From contig JAQVYP010000014.1 in assembly GCA_029004655.1 (NCBI GenBank), forward strand, positions 1 to 19,003: 19,003 bases of DNA, read 5' to 3'. Positions 1 through 6,422 of the stretch are shown here, in pieces. Every line of letters starts with the position of its first letter. Position 1 is the stretch's first letter. The stretch is from Oscillospiraceae bacterium. GTDB lineage: Bacteria; Bacillota; Clostridia; Oscillospirales; Acutalibacteraceae. A program made the position numbers and the translations under genes. The notes under the pieces are model-generated. The model ran no database searches and was not told the DNA's origin. It saw nothing but the letters and a program-made list of their open reading frames with translations.

Positions 1-40
1 ATAATCGGCGTCGGGTTAATTGATTCGACGCTAAACACCT

Positions 41-127
41 GCCGGTGTGATGGAATTGGCAGACGTGATGGACTCAAAATCCATTGGTAGCAATATCGTG
101 CCGGTTCAAGTCCGGCCACCGGCACCA
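41..127 (+). tRNA. tRNA-Leu (anticodon CAA)
   Basis: Class II tRNA with a long variable arm. The acceptor GCCGGTG at 41-47 pairs with CACCGGC at 117-123, followed by discriminator A and encoded CCA (125-127). The anticodon stem is ATGGA/TCCAT (68-72/80-84) around loop CTCAAAA, giving anticodon CAA at 75-77. The T arm is GCCGG-TTCAAGT-CCGGC at 100-116. It decodes UUG leucine codons. No promoter can be seen in the 40 bases upstream; a 6-bp hairpin GCGTCG/CGACGC (8-13/26-31) lies there without a U-tract. Confidence 0.97.
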
Positions 128-128
128 A

Positions 129-165
129 AACAGCACTGAACCAAATGGTTCAGTGCTGTTTTTTT
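129..165 (+). terminator. Rho-independent terminator of tRNA-Leu
   Basis: The arm AACAGCACTGAACC and its complement GGTTCAGTGCTGTT surround a four-base AAAT loop, and a run of T residues (about 159-165) follows. It begins two bases after the tRNA CCA, so it ends the tRNA-Leu transcript. Confidence 0.95.
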
Positions 166-212
166 GTAAAGCCGTTGCAGGTGTTTGATATTTTGACATA
201 ATATAATATGGT

Positions 213-378
213 TATGATACTAATCTCAATTAAAAATGGAGATTAGATTTGCGAGGATAGTTTTTGTCCCGCAAGGCGGAGGAGGACAGCGGGCTGGCGC
301 CCGCCGACGACGACAACGCGGCGGGACGAAAACTAGACCGTAAAGATATCTACGTTTTTATTTGAGATTAGTATGATA
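213..378. repeat. 7-bp direct repeat TATGATA flanking the inverted-repeat element
   Basis: TATGATA occurs at 213-219 immediately before CTAATCTCAA and at 372-378 immediately after TTGAGATTAG. This is the geometry of a transposition footprint. Because the repeat contains TAT/ATA, the exact boundary between terminal inverted repeat and duplication can shift by up to three bases. Confidence 0.6.
220..371. mobile_element. MITE-like non-coding element with inverted termini and GC-rich structured core
   Basis: The ends are inverted repeats: 220-236 (CTAATCTCAATTAAAAA) matches the complement of 355-371 at 16 of 17 positions. A 7-bp direct repeat TATGATA flanks the element (213-219, 372-378), as expected of a target-site duplication. 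A second inverted pair lies inside: 258-272 against 321-335, 15 bp with one G-U. Inside that is a hairpin GCGGGC/GCCCGC (289-294/299-304). The core 266-325 is about 78% GC by hand count, in an AT-rich surround. A local hairpin CTAATCTC/GAGATTAG (220-227/239-246) sits at the left end. It encodes no transposase. I infer a non-autonomous miniature element or a mobile structured RNA; its family is not established from this window. Confidence 0.72.
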
Positions 379-403
379 TGGCTAAAGTGAAAATATTCTC
401 TAG

Positions 404-445
404 ATAAAAAAGCAAAAAGCTCAACAATTAACTTAGTTGAGCTTT
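404..445 (-). terminator. Rho-independent terminator of the 143-residue membrane-protein gene
   Basis: On the minus strand AAAGCTCAAC and GTTGAGCTTT (436-445 and 416-425) form a 10-bp stem around a 10-base loop. They are followed by a T-rich tail (complement of 404-418). The terminator lies about 80 bases past the stop codon of the minus-strand gene at 527. Confidence 0.85.
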
Positions 446-526
446 ATATTTGCCAAAGACCACCTAAACGGAGTGAAAAGGTAAGTAAAACTATACAAAA
501 GTTCATATTTTTTTACTTATAGCCGC

Positions 527-958
527 TTACAGTACGAGTATAATAATTGCAAGAATAGGATTTACAATCAATCCAATATTTGCAATTATCGTTGTAATTA
601 TGTCTTGTTTTCTATTGTACAAAAACCAATTACTGTCAAAAGCCGTGTCACTTGTCTTATTTACAAAAGAATTGCTTTTTTTCATGTTGTTCATAGTAAT
701 ACGAGCGATGATTGCATTTGCAAGTAATATGATGATAAAAGCAACTACAGCCAGTATTATACTTGAAAGAAACGTCTTAACAATTGCATTTTTAATTAAA
801 TAATATACACAAAAAGCAATATCAAGCAAACCATATATTAAGAGAATAACCGGTACAACACTTGAAGCACCCGTGAAATGCCGCGCTGCATAGTTTTGTT
901 TGTGCATGATAACGCAAAAGACAATGAAGCATAAATATGGAATTATAATCTCTCCCAT
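527..958 (-). CDS. Unrecognised four-helix integral membrane protein (143 aa)
   Basis: I do not recognise this protein. Hydrophobic segments lie at about residues 4-18, 32-55, 60-88 and 121-142, with a polar stretch at about 92-120 containing the sequence NWFLYNRKQD. The ATG at 958 is supported by an excellent Shine-Dalgarno (AAGGAGGTG on the minus strand, 967-975) eight bases upstream. The gene is monocistronic: it has its own terminator at 404-445 and a bidirectional terminator separates it from the tRNA genes. Codon use is AT-rich like the rest of the window, so there is no clear sign of recent transfer, although it sits in the accessory-looking stretch next to the inverted-repeat element. 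It could be a small membrane protein of phage or defence origin, or simply a lineage-specific orphan; nothing in the sequence decides this. Confidence 0.8.
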   Translation of the reverse strand: MGEIIIPYLCFIVFCVIMHKQNYAARHFTGASSVVPVILLIYGLLDIAFCVYYLIKNAIVKTFLSSIILAVVAFIIILLANAIIARITMNNMKKSNSFVNKTSDTAFDSNWFLYNRKQDIITTIIANIGLIVNPILAIIILVL

Positions 959-1092
959 TCGACTTTCACCTCCTTGAGTTTACTTTATTGAACAATACCG
1001 TATTTATCCTTAAGATACAAGTGTTGCAAGTCAATTATACTTTTATGCGGACTACAAATAAATACTTCATATGCCAACTAACACATATAGTT

Positions 1093-1138
1093 CGAAAAAA
1101 ATGTCTTTTGTCTTGGTAGACAAAAGACATTTTTTTCG
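1093..1138 (-). terminator. Strong bidirectional terminator downstream of tRNA-Gln
   Basis: A perfect 21-bp stem (1093-1113 with 1118-1138) encloses a TGGT loop; its base is A-rich on one side and T-rich on the other. It lies three bases beyond the tRNA-Gln CCA on the minus strand. It also insulates the membrane-protein gene to the left. Confidence 0.93.
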
Positions 1139-1140
1139 TT

Positions 1141-1215
1141 TGGCTGGGGTGGCAGGATTCGAACCTACGGATGCAGCAGTCAAAGTGCTGTGTCTTACCG
1201 CTTGACGACACCCCA
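1141..1215 (-). tRNA. tRNA-Gln (anticodon TTG)
   Basis: Read on the minus strand, the acceptor TGGGGTG pairs with CACCCCA, followed by discriminator G and encoded CCA (1141-1143). The anticodon stem is CAGCA/TGCTG around loop CTTTGAC, giving TTG. The T loop is GTTCGAATC. The U1-A72 pair is typical of bacterial tRNA-Gln. It is the second gene of a tRNA-His/tRNA-Gln transcript. Confidence 0.97.
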
Positions 1216-1270
1216 ATATAAAATTAAATTAAATATGCCACGGACGGGAAGCCCGAGGCATATTAACATG
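1216..1270 (-). other. Hairpin in the tRNA-His/tRNA-Gln spacer
   Basis: On the minus strand AATATGCC and GGCATATT pair across the spacer, with an inner CGGG/CCCG-type stem. An A/T-rich stretch follows but there is no clean U-tract. It may guide processing between the two tRNAs or act as a weak attenuator; the sequence does not decide. Confidence 0.5.
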
Positions 1271-1347
1271 TGGGGTGGATAGTCGGATTCGAACCGACGA
1301 CATCCAGAACCACAATCTGGCGCTCTAACCAACTGAGCCATACCCAC
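1271..1347 (-). tRNA. tRNA-His (anticodon GTG)
   Basis: On the minus strand the acceptor GTGGGTA pairs with TATCCAC with one G-T pair, followed by C73 and encoded CCA (1271-1273). A genomic G at 1348 supplies the G-1 opposite C73 that is characteristic of tRNA-His. The anticodon stem CCAGA/TCTGG surrounds loop TTGTGGT, giving GTG. It is first in the two-tRNA transcript. Confidence 0.97.
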
Positions 1348-1384
1348 CACATATAGTGCAATTCATGCGAAAAGCACATTTGCT

Positions 1385-1412
1385 ATTATAACACAGCATT
1401 CATTTTTGTCAA
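1385..1412 (-). promoter_or_regulatory. Consensus sigma-A promoter of the tRNA-His/tRNA-Gln operon
   Basis: On the minus strand a perfect TTGACA (1412-1407) is followed, after 16 bases, by a perfect TATAAT (1390-1385) preceded by TGT, an extended -10. Transcription would start about 30 bases before tRNA-His. Such a near-ideal promoter fits a stable-RNA operon. Confidence 0.92.
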
Positions 1413-1422
1413 GAGAAAAATG

Positions 1423-1638
1423 CTATATTTCGAAATCTTCTGCAGAATATTCTTCTGATTTTTTTATCTGTTCTGGGCAGCGTTTAAGTGGATCATATTT
1501 AAAGTTTTTGCATTTGTCCTCAACATTCACAACTCCACGCTTAGGACATACAATTAAATCGGTGTCTTTACATCTGATGCCACGGCTGCAATATATACAT
1601 TTTGGTATCATGTTCCGGCGAAAAAATACATTTGCCAC
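1423..1638 (-). CDS. Small Cys-rich, probably zinc-binding protein (71 aa)
   Basis: The protein carries six cysteines at residues 14, 17, 23, 31, 43 and 54 in the order CxxC-x5-C-x7-C-x11-C. A conserved-looking CKNFKYDPLKR stretch follows. From memory this resembles small uncharacterised proteins common in Clostridia. The cysteine spacing suggests one metal site, but no partner or reaction is known to me. The start chosen is GTG at 1638, because GGAG lies nine bases upstream on the minus strand; Met10 is the alternative but has no good ribosome binding site. The gene follows ylbJ on the same strand after 82 bases and has its own -10 element at 1681-1686. Confidence 0.8.
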   Translation of the reverse strand: MANVFFRRNMIPKCIYCSRGIRCKDTDLIVCPKRGVVNVEDKCKNFKYDPLKRCPEQIKKSEEYSAEDFEI

Positions 1639-1680
1639 AATGCATCACTCCATAATATGTAATCAAATTTTTATATTATT

Positions 1681-1709
1681 ATTATAACAGATAGAGTGAA
1701 AATATTCTA
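1681..1709 (-). promoter_or_regulatory. Candidate extended -10 promoter of the 71-residue Cys-rich protein
   Basis: On the minus strand TGTTATAAT (TATAAT at 1686-1681) forms a perfect extended -10. The -35 position 17 bases upstream reads TAGAAT and is weak (3 of 6). It lies between the ylbJ stop and the GTG start at 1638. Confidence 0.5.
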
Positions 1710-1720
1710 CTATTAATCAA

Positions 1721-2809
1721 TTAAACAGAAGGACGATTCTGTTTATAAAATTTTTCTCCTTTCAAAAAGCACAAAAATGTAATGCACAAAAGCATAAGTG
1801 CAAGGGAGGCTGGCACGGCCACGGAATAGGATGAGAATTTGATATCATGAGTATTACTGATTACTTGAACTACGCCGGGCATAAAATGAATTGTTACTGC
1901 GGTAATAGCGGCTGATATTGCACCATGCGCAAATCGTGATAACATAAAATCAAACAGCTTTGGTTTGATGTCTTTGCATGTTGACAGCACTTGAAACTGC
2001 ACGGAAAATCCAGCCCATCCAAGGACAAACGAAACTAATGGAAGTGACCCTGTTTGTACCGCAAAGGCGGAGCCGGTTGTAACTTCCAAAATGTAAGAGA
2101 TATATTTTTGCAAATTTTCTGCAAGTGGTAATGATGTAAAAACGGCAATAATTGCTGAAAACAACACGATCCAACTGCAAATTGAAAACATTGCAAAAGA
2201 GGCATCAGCGGTGGAATTAACAAATGCATCAGCAATGCTCGTATTTCCTACATTACTTTTAAAGCTACATGTAGGTTTGCTTTTATCAAACCTTGCCAAA
2301 ACTATTCCGATTATCAGTGATGAAATAATATGAGAAAATAGCAAAACCCAGCCGCAGGTCTTTGAATGTAACATTCCGTTTCCAACTGCAATTACAATAA
2401 ATGCAGGTCCGGCATTTACGGAATAATAAAGCATCCTTTTGGCTTCATTAGGGCTGATTTTTTTGCTGTTTAATAATTCGCTAATTAAACGTGCACCGAC
2501 AGGATATCCGGCAATAAACGACATTAACACTGCTGTGGCGGCTTCTCCGTTAATTCTTAATAATATTCGGCTTAGTGGAGAAATAATTTTTCCAATATAA
2601 TACGCAAGCCCTGATTTTGAAATGAACAAAGCAAGCACAGTAAAAGGAAATAACGATGGAATTATAATATCGGCACAAATTATTAAGCCGTTAATTGCAC
2701 CTTCGGTTATAACCGAAGGCATTGCAAATAAAGCTACTGTGACGGCGGAAATAAATATAAACAAAACAATAATTTTAGGAGTAACGTTACATAATTTATA
2801 TATTTTCAT
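1721..2809 (-). CDS. ylbJ: Sporulation integral membrane protein YlbJ
   Basis: Polytopic membrane protein of 362 residues with about eight hydrophobic segments, of the nucleoside-recognition (Gate) family. The signature lies at about residues 97-135: a GYPVGARL segment, then the NEAKRML and NAGPAF segments. In Bacillus subtilis YlbJ (about 408 residues) belongs to the mother-cell sigma-E regulon and is needed for spore cortex formation. The ATG at 2809 is preceded by GGTGAT. Upstream on the minus strand CATATAGA lies 12 bases after CTATATT, loosely like sigma-E boxes but with short spacing, so this is only a candidate. It diverges from yqfC-yqfD, another sporulation pair, which supports co-regulation. 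The family assignment is firm; the transported or bound substrate is unknown. Confidence 0.93.
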   Translation of the reverse strand: MKIYKLCNVTPKIIVLFIFISAVTVALFAMPSVITEGAINGLIICADIIIPSLFPFTVLALFISKSGLAYYIGKIISPLSRILLRINGEAATAVLMSFIAGYPVGARLISELLNSKKISPNEAKRMLYYSVNAGPAFIVIAVGNGMLHSKTCGWVLLFSHIISSLIIGIVLARFDKSKPTCSFKSNVGNTSIADAFVNSTADASFAMFSICSWIVLFSAIIAVFTSLPLAENLQKYISYILEVTTGSAFAVQTGSLPLVSFVLGWAGFSVQFQVLSTCKDIKPKLFDFMLSRFAHGAISAAITAVTIHFMPGVVQVISNTHDIKFSSYSVAVPASLALMLLCITFLCFLKGEKFYKQNRPSV

Positions 2810-2906
2810 TTAAATCACCAATATAATCTATATGCTAAAATGCATTAATATAGCCTACATTTCATATTTTTTAATAAGGGATAAATATGAAAGGTTGGGA
2901 AATGTA

Positions 2907-3209
2907 ATGACCAAACGTAAAATTAAGATTGGAACTGCAAAGCCAAAATCAAGTATTGATTTATTTGGTAGAGCATTTGACATACCTCCCGGAGTGGCCG
3001 GAAGTAACGTCAAAATAGAACTTAACGCTAATCGAGAAGCCTGTGTAGATGGTTGTAAGGGCATAATTGAATACTATGACACGCTGATCAAGCTTAATAT
3101 TGGAAATGGCACGGTGTCGTTTTGTGGCAGGAACTTGCATATTTCGGTGTATAATGCAGATGTTGCCGTTATTATCGGAACAATTCATTCGGTTGAATAT
3201 TGTATGTGA
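2907..3209 (+). CDS. yqfC: Sporulation protein YqfC (YabP/YqfC family)
   Basis: A 100-residue soluble protein of the YabP/YqfC family; the Bacillus subtilis protein has 93 residues and is in the sigma-E regulon. The core has a repeating beta pattern: IDLFGRAFDIPPG near residue 20, then a central IEYYDTLIKLNIGNG and a final LHISVYNADVAVIIG. I start it at ATG 2907 (sequence MTKRKIK) rather than at ATG 2832, because the 25 extra residues have no counterpart in the family and AAGGTTGGGA lies just before 2907. The ribosome binding site is only moderate. It is followed after 12 bases by yqfD, as in Bacillus. Its molecular job is not established. Confidence 0.9.
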   Translation: MTKRKIKIGTAKPKSSIDLFGRAFDIPPGVAGSNVKIELNANREACVDGCKGIIEYYDTLIKLNIGNGTVSFCGRNLHISVYNADVAVIIGTIHSVEYCM

Positions 3210-3221
3210 GGAGGTGTGCAC

Positions 3222-4403
3222 TTGCTTATTTTAAAAATATTTAGATATTTGTATGGATATGTCAGATTCATTGTAATCGGTGAATTTCCTGAGCGTCTCC
3301 TAAATCAATTCTCAATAAATGGCATCAGCGCTTGGAATATTATCCGAAAAAAAGATTACATAGAGGCATCTATTTTGGTGCGTGACTATAGGCAAATGAG
3401 AAAAGTCAGAGCCAAAAGCGGAGTGCGCACAAAAATTCAGCAGAAATATGGATTTCCGTTTTTAATACGAAATTACAGTAAACGTCTTGGATTCTTGATT
3501 GGAATTGCTTGCTTTTTCATGATAATTAGTTTTATGTCATCTTTTGTTTGGAATATTGAAATATGTGGTAATAATTATATTGAGACTGACTCAATATTAA
3601 GCGCACTTTATGATTTGGGGCTTAAAGAGGGAACAAAGATAGATGAAATTGATTCAGCCTATTTAAGAACTAAGCTTGCATTAAAAGTTGACAATATTGC
3701 ATGGGCAGCAATAAATATCGAAGGTTCAAAAGCGACTGTGGATATTAGCGAAAATAAAATTGTCGAAGAAAAAAATTCGTCAGCACCATGTAATTTGGTG
3801 GCTAAGTGCGACGGAGTTATATTAAACAGCGAGGTTATTATCGGAAACTCTGTTGTTAAAAATAATACTGCGGTGCTTAAAGGTCAACTGCTTGTGTCTG
3901 GCATAGTGGAATATAAGGATGGAAGCTCTTCATTGCGGCATGCTACAGGCAAAGTAAATGCATATACAAACCATACTCTTAGCACAAAAATCAACTTTAA
4001 GCAACAAATAACCAGAGAAACTGATAAGGTATGGACTCGCTCTGTATTAAAATTATTTACGATAAATGTTCCGTTATATCTTGGAACCGTAAAAGGGGAC
4101 TATAATAAGGAAATATCTTCATGGAGATATCAAAACGAAAATATGTACCTTCCGATTACGTTTACTACAGCTGCTTTTACACAGAAGGTTACTGAAGATA
4201 TGGTGTTTAGCGAACAGGAAACGACCTTGATGGCGAAAGAAAAGCTGATTGAAATTGAAAAAAAAGAGTTGGGAGAAGCAATAATTATGTCTAAAACCGA
4301 GAATATTATTGTAAACGAGGATTCAGTTGAAGTTAAAGCAGACTATGTATGTCAAGAAAATATAGCTGTTGAAGAAATTTTATTAATAAGTACTACAAAT
4401 TAA
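3222..4403 (+). CDS. yqfD: Stage IV sporulation membrane protein YqfD
   Basis: 393 residues, close to the roughly 398 of Bacillus YqfD. A basic N-terminal region precedes one strong transmembrane helix at about residues 88-112 (FLIGIACFFMIISFMSSFVW). An extracytoplasmic domain follows, with a POTRA-like stretch (EICGNNYIETDSIL, then a turn-rich beta segment). YqfD is required for later sporulation stages and is expressed in the mother cell in Bacillus. The start is TTG 3222: the ribosome binding site AGGAGG at 3209-3214 is seven bases upstream. The GTG at 3216 overlaps that site and is not usable. The gene forms a two-gene unit with yqfC. No convincing terminator follows before the phoH promoter. 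Confidence 0.94.
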   Translation: MLILKIFRYLYGYVRFIVIGEFPERLLNQFSINGISAWNIIRKKDYIEASILVRDYRQMRKVRAKSGVRTKIQQKYGFPFLIRNYSKRLGFLIGIACFFMIISFMSSFVWNIEICGNNYIETDSILSALYDLGLKEGTKIDEIDSAYLRTKLALKVDNIAWAAINIEGSKATVDISENKIVEEKNSSAPCNLVAKCDGVILNSEVIIGNSVVKNNTAVLKGQLLVSGIVEYKDGSSSLRHATGKVNAYTNHTLSTKINFKQQITRETDKVWTRSVLKLFTINVPLYLGTVKGDYNKEISSWRYQNENMYLPITFTTAAFTQKVTEDMVFSEQETTLMAKEKLIEIEKKELGEAIIMSKTENIIVNEDSVEVKADYVCQENIAVEEILLISTTN

Positions 4404-4422
4404 CAACTTTTTGTGTTATAAT
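4394..4422 (+). promoter_or_regulatory. Extended -10 promoter in front of phoH
   Basis: TGTTATAAT gives a perfect extended -10 (TATAAT 4417-4422); the -35 position 17 bases upstream is TACAAA (3 of 6). It overlaps the end of yqfD, so phoH and downstream genes can be transcribed in vegetative cells independently of the sporulation pair. Confidence 0.65.
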
Positions 4423-4424
4423 AC

Positions 4425-4440
4425 CTAATATGTATATTAG
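4425..4440. promoter_or_regulatory. AT-rich palindrome at the phoH transcription start
   Basis: CTAATAT-GT-ATATTAG is a perfect 7-bp inverted repeat starting three bases after the -10 element and followed by TTGTTTTTT. It could be an operator, or a weak terminator for yqfD. The all-A/T stem makes a strong terminator unlikely. Confidence 0.4.
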
Positions 4441-4473
4441 TTGTTTTTTCTATAAAAAGAGGTGATTTGATTT

Positions 4474-5442
4474 TTGTTTGAGCAAACTGTAGATATTGAA
4501 AGAATGGAACAAGTCGTTGGTCTGTTCGGAAATATTGATGAAAATATTAAATATATTGAAAAAGAATATAATGTGAAAGTTTGCTCGCGGGGAAGTGAAA
4601 TAAAGGTTAAAGGTGAGCCTGAAAATGTGAGCAGTGCGATGCGCACTATTAACGGCTTAATGACACTCCTAAACAAAGGTGAAACTCTTAATGAGCAAAA
4701 TATTAAATATATTATTTCTCTTATTGCTGATAATGATGACGCCAATATCAGTAATTTGACCAACAGTGATTGTGTTTGTATTTCTTCTAAAGGCCGACCG
4801 ATAAAAGCAAAAACACTTGGTCAGCAAAGATATATTGATAATATAAAAAGCAATACAATAACAATTGGTGTTGGTCCCGCCGGAACAGGCAAAACTTATC
4901 TTGCTGTGGCTATGGCGGTTGCGGCATATCGTTCTAAATCGGTTAACAGAATAATTCTGACGCGACCTGCTGTTGAGGCAGGTGAAAAGCTTGGCTTTCT
5001 TCCCGGAGATTTGAAACAAAAGGTTGATCCTTATTTGAGACCTCTTTATGATGCATTATTTGATATGATGGGCGCTGAGAATTTCCAAAAGTGTCATGAG
5101 CGTGGAGATATTGAAGTTGCACCGTTAGCGTATATGCGCGGAAGAACGCTTGACGAAAGTTTTATTATTTTAGACGAGGCTCAAAATACAACATCAGAAC
5201 AGATGAAAATGTTTTTAACCCGTTTGGGATTTAATTCTAAAGCTGTCATAAATGGTGATATTACGCAGATAGATTTGCCGCCAGGTAAAAAATCAGGTCT
5301 TAAAGAGGTTGTTTCAATTTTGAAAAACATTGATGATATAGCAATCACTTGTTTTGATGAACGGGATGTTGTTAGACATAGGCTTGTTCAAGAAATTATT
5401 AAAGCCTACGAACAGCACGATCAATTAAGGAGGAAATTATAA
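4474..5442 (+). CDS. phoH: PhoH-family ATPase (YbeZ type)
   Basis: 322 residues, nearly the same as Bacillus PhoH. The N-terminal 110 residues contain a KH-like region; the ATPase follows with Walker A GPAGTGKT at about 134-141 and Walker B FIILDEAQ at about 230-237. The TRPAVEAGEKLGFLPGDL stretch is diagnostic of the family. PhoH/YbeZ is a cytoplasmic P-loop ATPase related to helicases; it is genetically and physically linked to the endoribonuclease YbeY in ribosome and rRNA processing. The start is TTG 4474, nine bases after GAGGTG. The stop codon directly abuts ybeY, so the two are translated as a unit. The direct phoH-ybeY contact lacks the pgpH gene that separates them in Bacillus. Confidence 0.95.
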   Translation: MFEQTVDIERMEQVVGLFGNIDENIKYIEKEYNVKVCSRGSEIKVKGEPENVSSAMRTINGLMTLLNKGETLNEQNIKYIISLIADNDDANISNLTNSDCVCISSKGRPIKAKTLGQQRYIDNIKSNTITIGVGPAGTGKTYLAVAMAVAAYRSKSVNRIILTRPAVEAGEKLGFLPGDLKQKVDPYLRPLYDALFDMMGAENFQKCHERGDIEVAPLAYMRGRTLDESFIILDEAQNTTSEQMKMFLTRLGFNSKAVINGDITQIDLPPGKKSGLKEVVSILKNIDDIAITCFDERDVVRHRLVQEIIKAYEQHDQLRRKL

Positions 5443-5943
5443 GTGGACAAGTTAAAGGTAATTATATCAAATTCGCAAAGGCTGATTAAAATTCCGTCTG
5501 GAATCAGAATGTTGATTCGTCGCGCATGCAGTGCTGTTTTGGTGATGGAAGATTTTGATGGGTCAGCTGAGGTGAATGTTACTTTTGTGGATGATGAAGA
5601 GATATGCAGACTTAATAATAAATTCAGAAATATTGATGCTGCAACGGATGTTTTGTCTTTCCCACTAGGCGAAAATGGTGTTTATGACATCAATCCCGAA
5701 AGCGGTGCTAAAATGCTCGGAGATGTTGTTATTTCTATCCCGCATGCAATTAGTCAAGCCGAGGAATATGGACATTCACTCCAACGCGAAATTGCATTTT
5801 TAACGGTTCATTCTATGCTGCATCTTTTAGGCTATGATCATGTAAACGGTGGATTAGAAACTGTTAAGATGCGTGAAAAGGAAGAAAGGGTACTGATACA
5901 GCTCGGCGTTCCGAGAACTTCCAGTTACTCTTTGGATGAATAA
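5443..5943 (+). CDS. ybeY: Endoribonuclease YbeY (16S rRNA maturation)
   Basis: A 166-residue metalloenzyme acting in 16S rRNA 3'-end maturation and ribosome quality control. The zinc motif HxxxHxxxxxH is present as HSMLHLLGYDH with His123, His127 and His133. The upstream family segment ATDVLSFPL is at about residues 67-75. The start is GTG 5443, right after the phoH stop, with AAGGAGG in the end of phoH. dgkA follows after five bases. All family residues visible to me are in place. Confidence 0.96.
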   Translation: MDKLKVIISNSQRLIKIPSGIRMLIRRACSAVLVMEDFDGSAEVNVTFVDDEEICRLNNKFRNIDAATDVLSFPLGENGVYDINPESGAKMLGDVVISIPHAISQAEEYGHSLQREIAFLTVHSMLHLLGYDHVNGGLETVKMREKEERVLIQLGVPRTSSYSLDE

Positions 5944-5948
5944 AATAT

Positions 5949-6422
5949 ATGCTGAATTTCTTGTTTAGTTTTAGATATGCATTTAACGGTATTTGCAAAG
6001 CAATAATCACAGGCAGAAATTTTAGGGTGCAATTAGTTTTTGCACTATACATATTGCTCTTTGCCCCTATAGTCCTTAAAAGTGTTGCAGAATGGGCAAT
6101 AATGTTTACCTGTATTGGTATTGTTATGGCACTTGAATGCTTAAATTCAGCCATTGAGCGCTGCTGTGATTATATTTGCAAAGATAAACACCATGATATT
6201 GAATTTGTTAAAGATGTTTCGGCCGGTGCAGTTTTAATCGTTAGTATATGCAGTGCATGTGTAGGTGTTGCACTGTTCTGCTTAAACGGCAGATTTTTTG
6301 AATTAATTAGCTTTTGCTCTTCACACCTATGGTACCTTATAGTTCTGATTGCTTTAACTCTTTTAGGTGCTGCATTCATATCTGGAATTTGCTTTAAAAG
6401 AAACGGAGATAAAAATGAATAA
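5949..6422 (+). CDS. dgkA: Diacylglycerol/undecaprenol kinase
   Basis: A 157-residue integral membrane kinase of the DgkA family, which in Gram-positives phosphorylates undecaprenol to supply the cell-wall lipid carrier. The catalytic motif is at residues 63-70 (Glu63, Asn66, Glu70, sequence ECLNSAIE), and KDVSAGAVL follows at about 88-96. It has helices at about 20-38, 42-58, 92-112 and an additional one near 125-150, making the C-terminus longer than the minimal 120-130-residue family form. The ATG at 5949 has no strong ribosome binding site of its own, so coupling to ybeY translation is likely. Its end overlaps era by eight bases. Confidence 0.92.
   Translation: MLNFLFSFRYAFNGICKAIITGRNFRVQLVFALYILLFAPIVLKSVAEWAIMFTCIGIVMALECLNSAIERCCDYICKDKHHDIEFVKDVSAGAVLIVSICSACVGVALFCLNGRFFELISFCSSHLWYLIVLIALTLLGAAFISGICFKRNGDKNE

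Noticed and set aside
8..31. GCGTCG/CGACGC hairpin before tRNA-Leu as a terminator
   Set aside because: There is no U-tract after it, and the upstream context is outside the window.
236..343. A 35-codon Gly/Arg-rich reading frame across the element core
   Set aside because: No ribosome binding site precedes the ATG, and the composition simply reflects the GC-rich inverted repeats; more than one other frame is also largely open there.
600..803. Plus-strand reading frame opposite the membrane-protein gene
   Set aside because: It is antisense to a gene with an excellent ribosome binding site and terminator and has no start signal of its own.
1406..1687. Plus-strand reading frame opposite the Cys-rich gene
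   Set aside because: It runs over the tRNA-His promoter and the antisense of a better-supported gene, and has no family resemblance.
2832..2906. Longer YqfC start at ATG 2832
   Set aside because: The extra 25 residues do not fit the family, have no good ribosome binding site and would occupy the divergent promoter gap.
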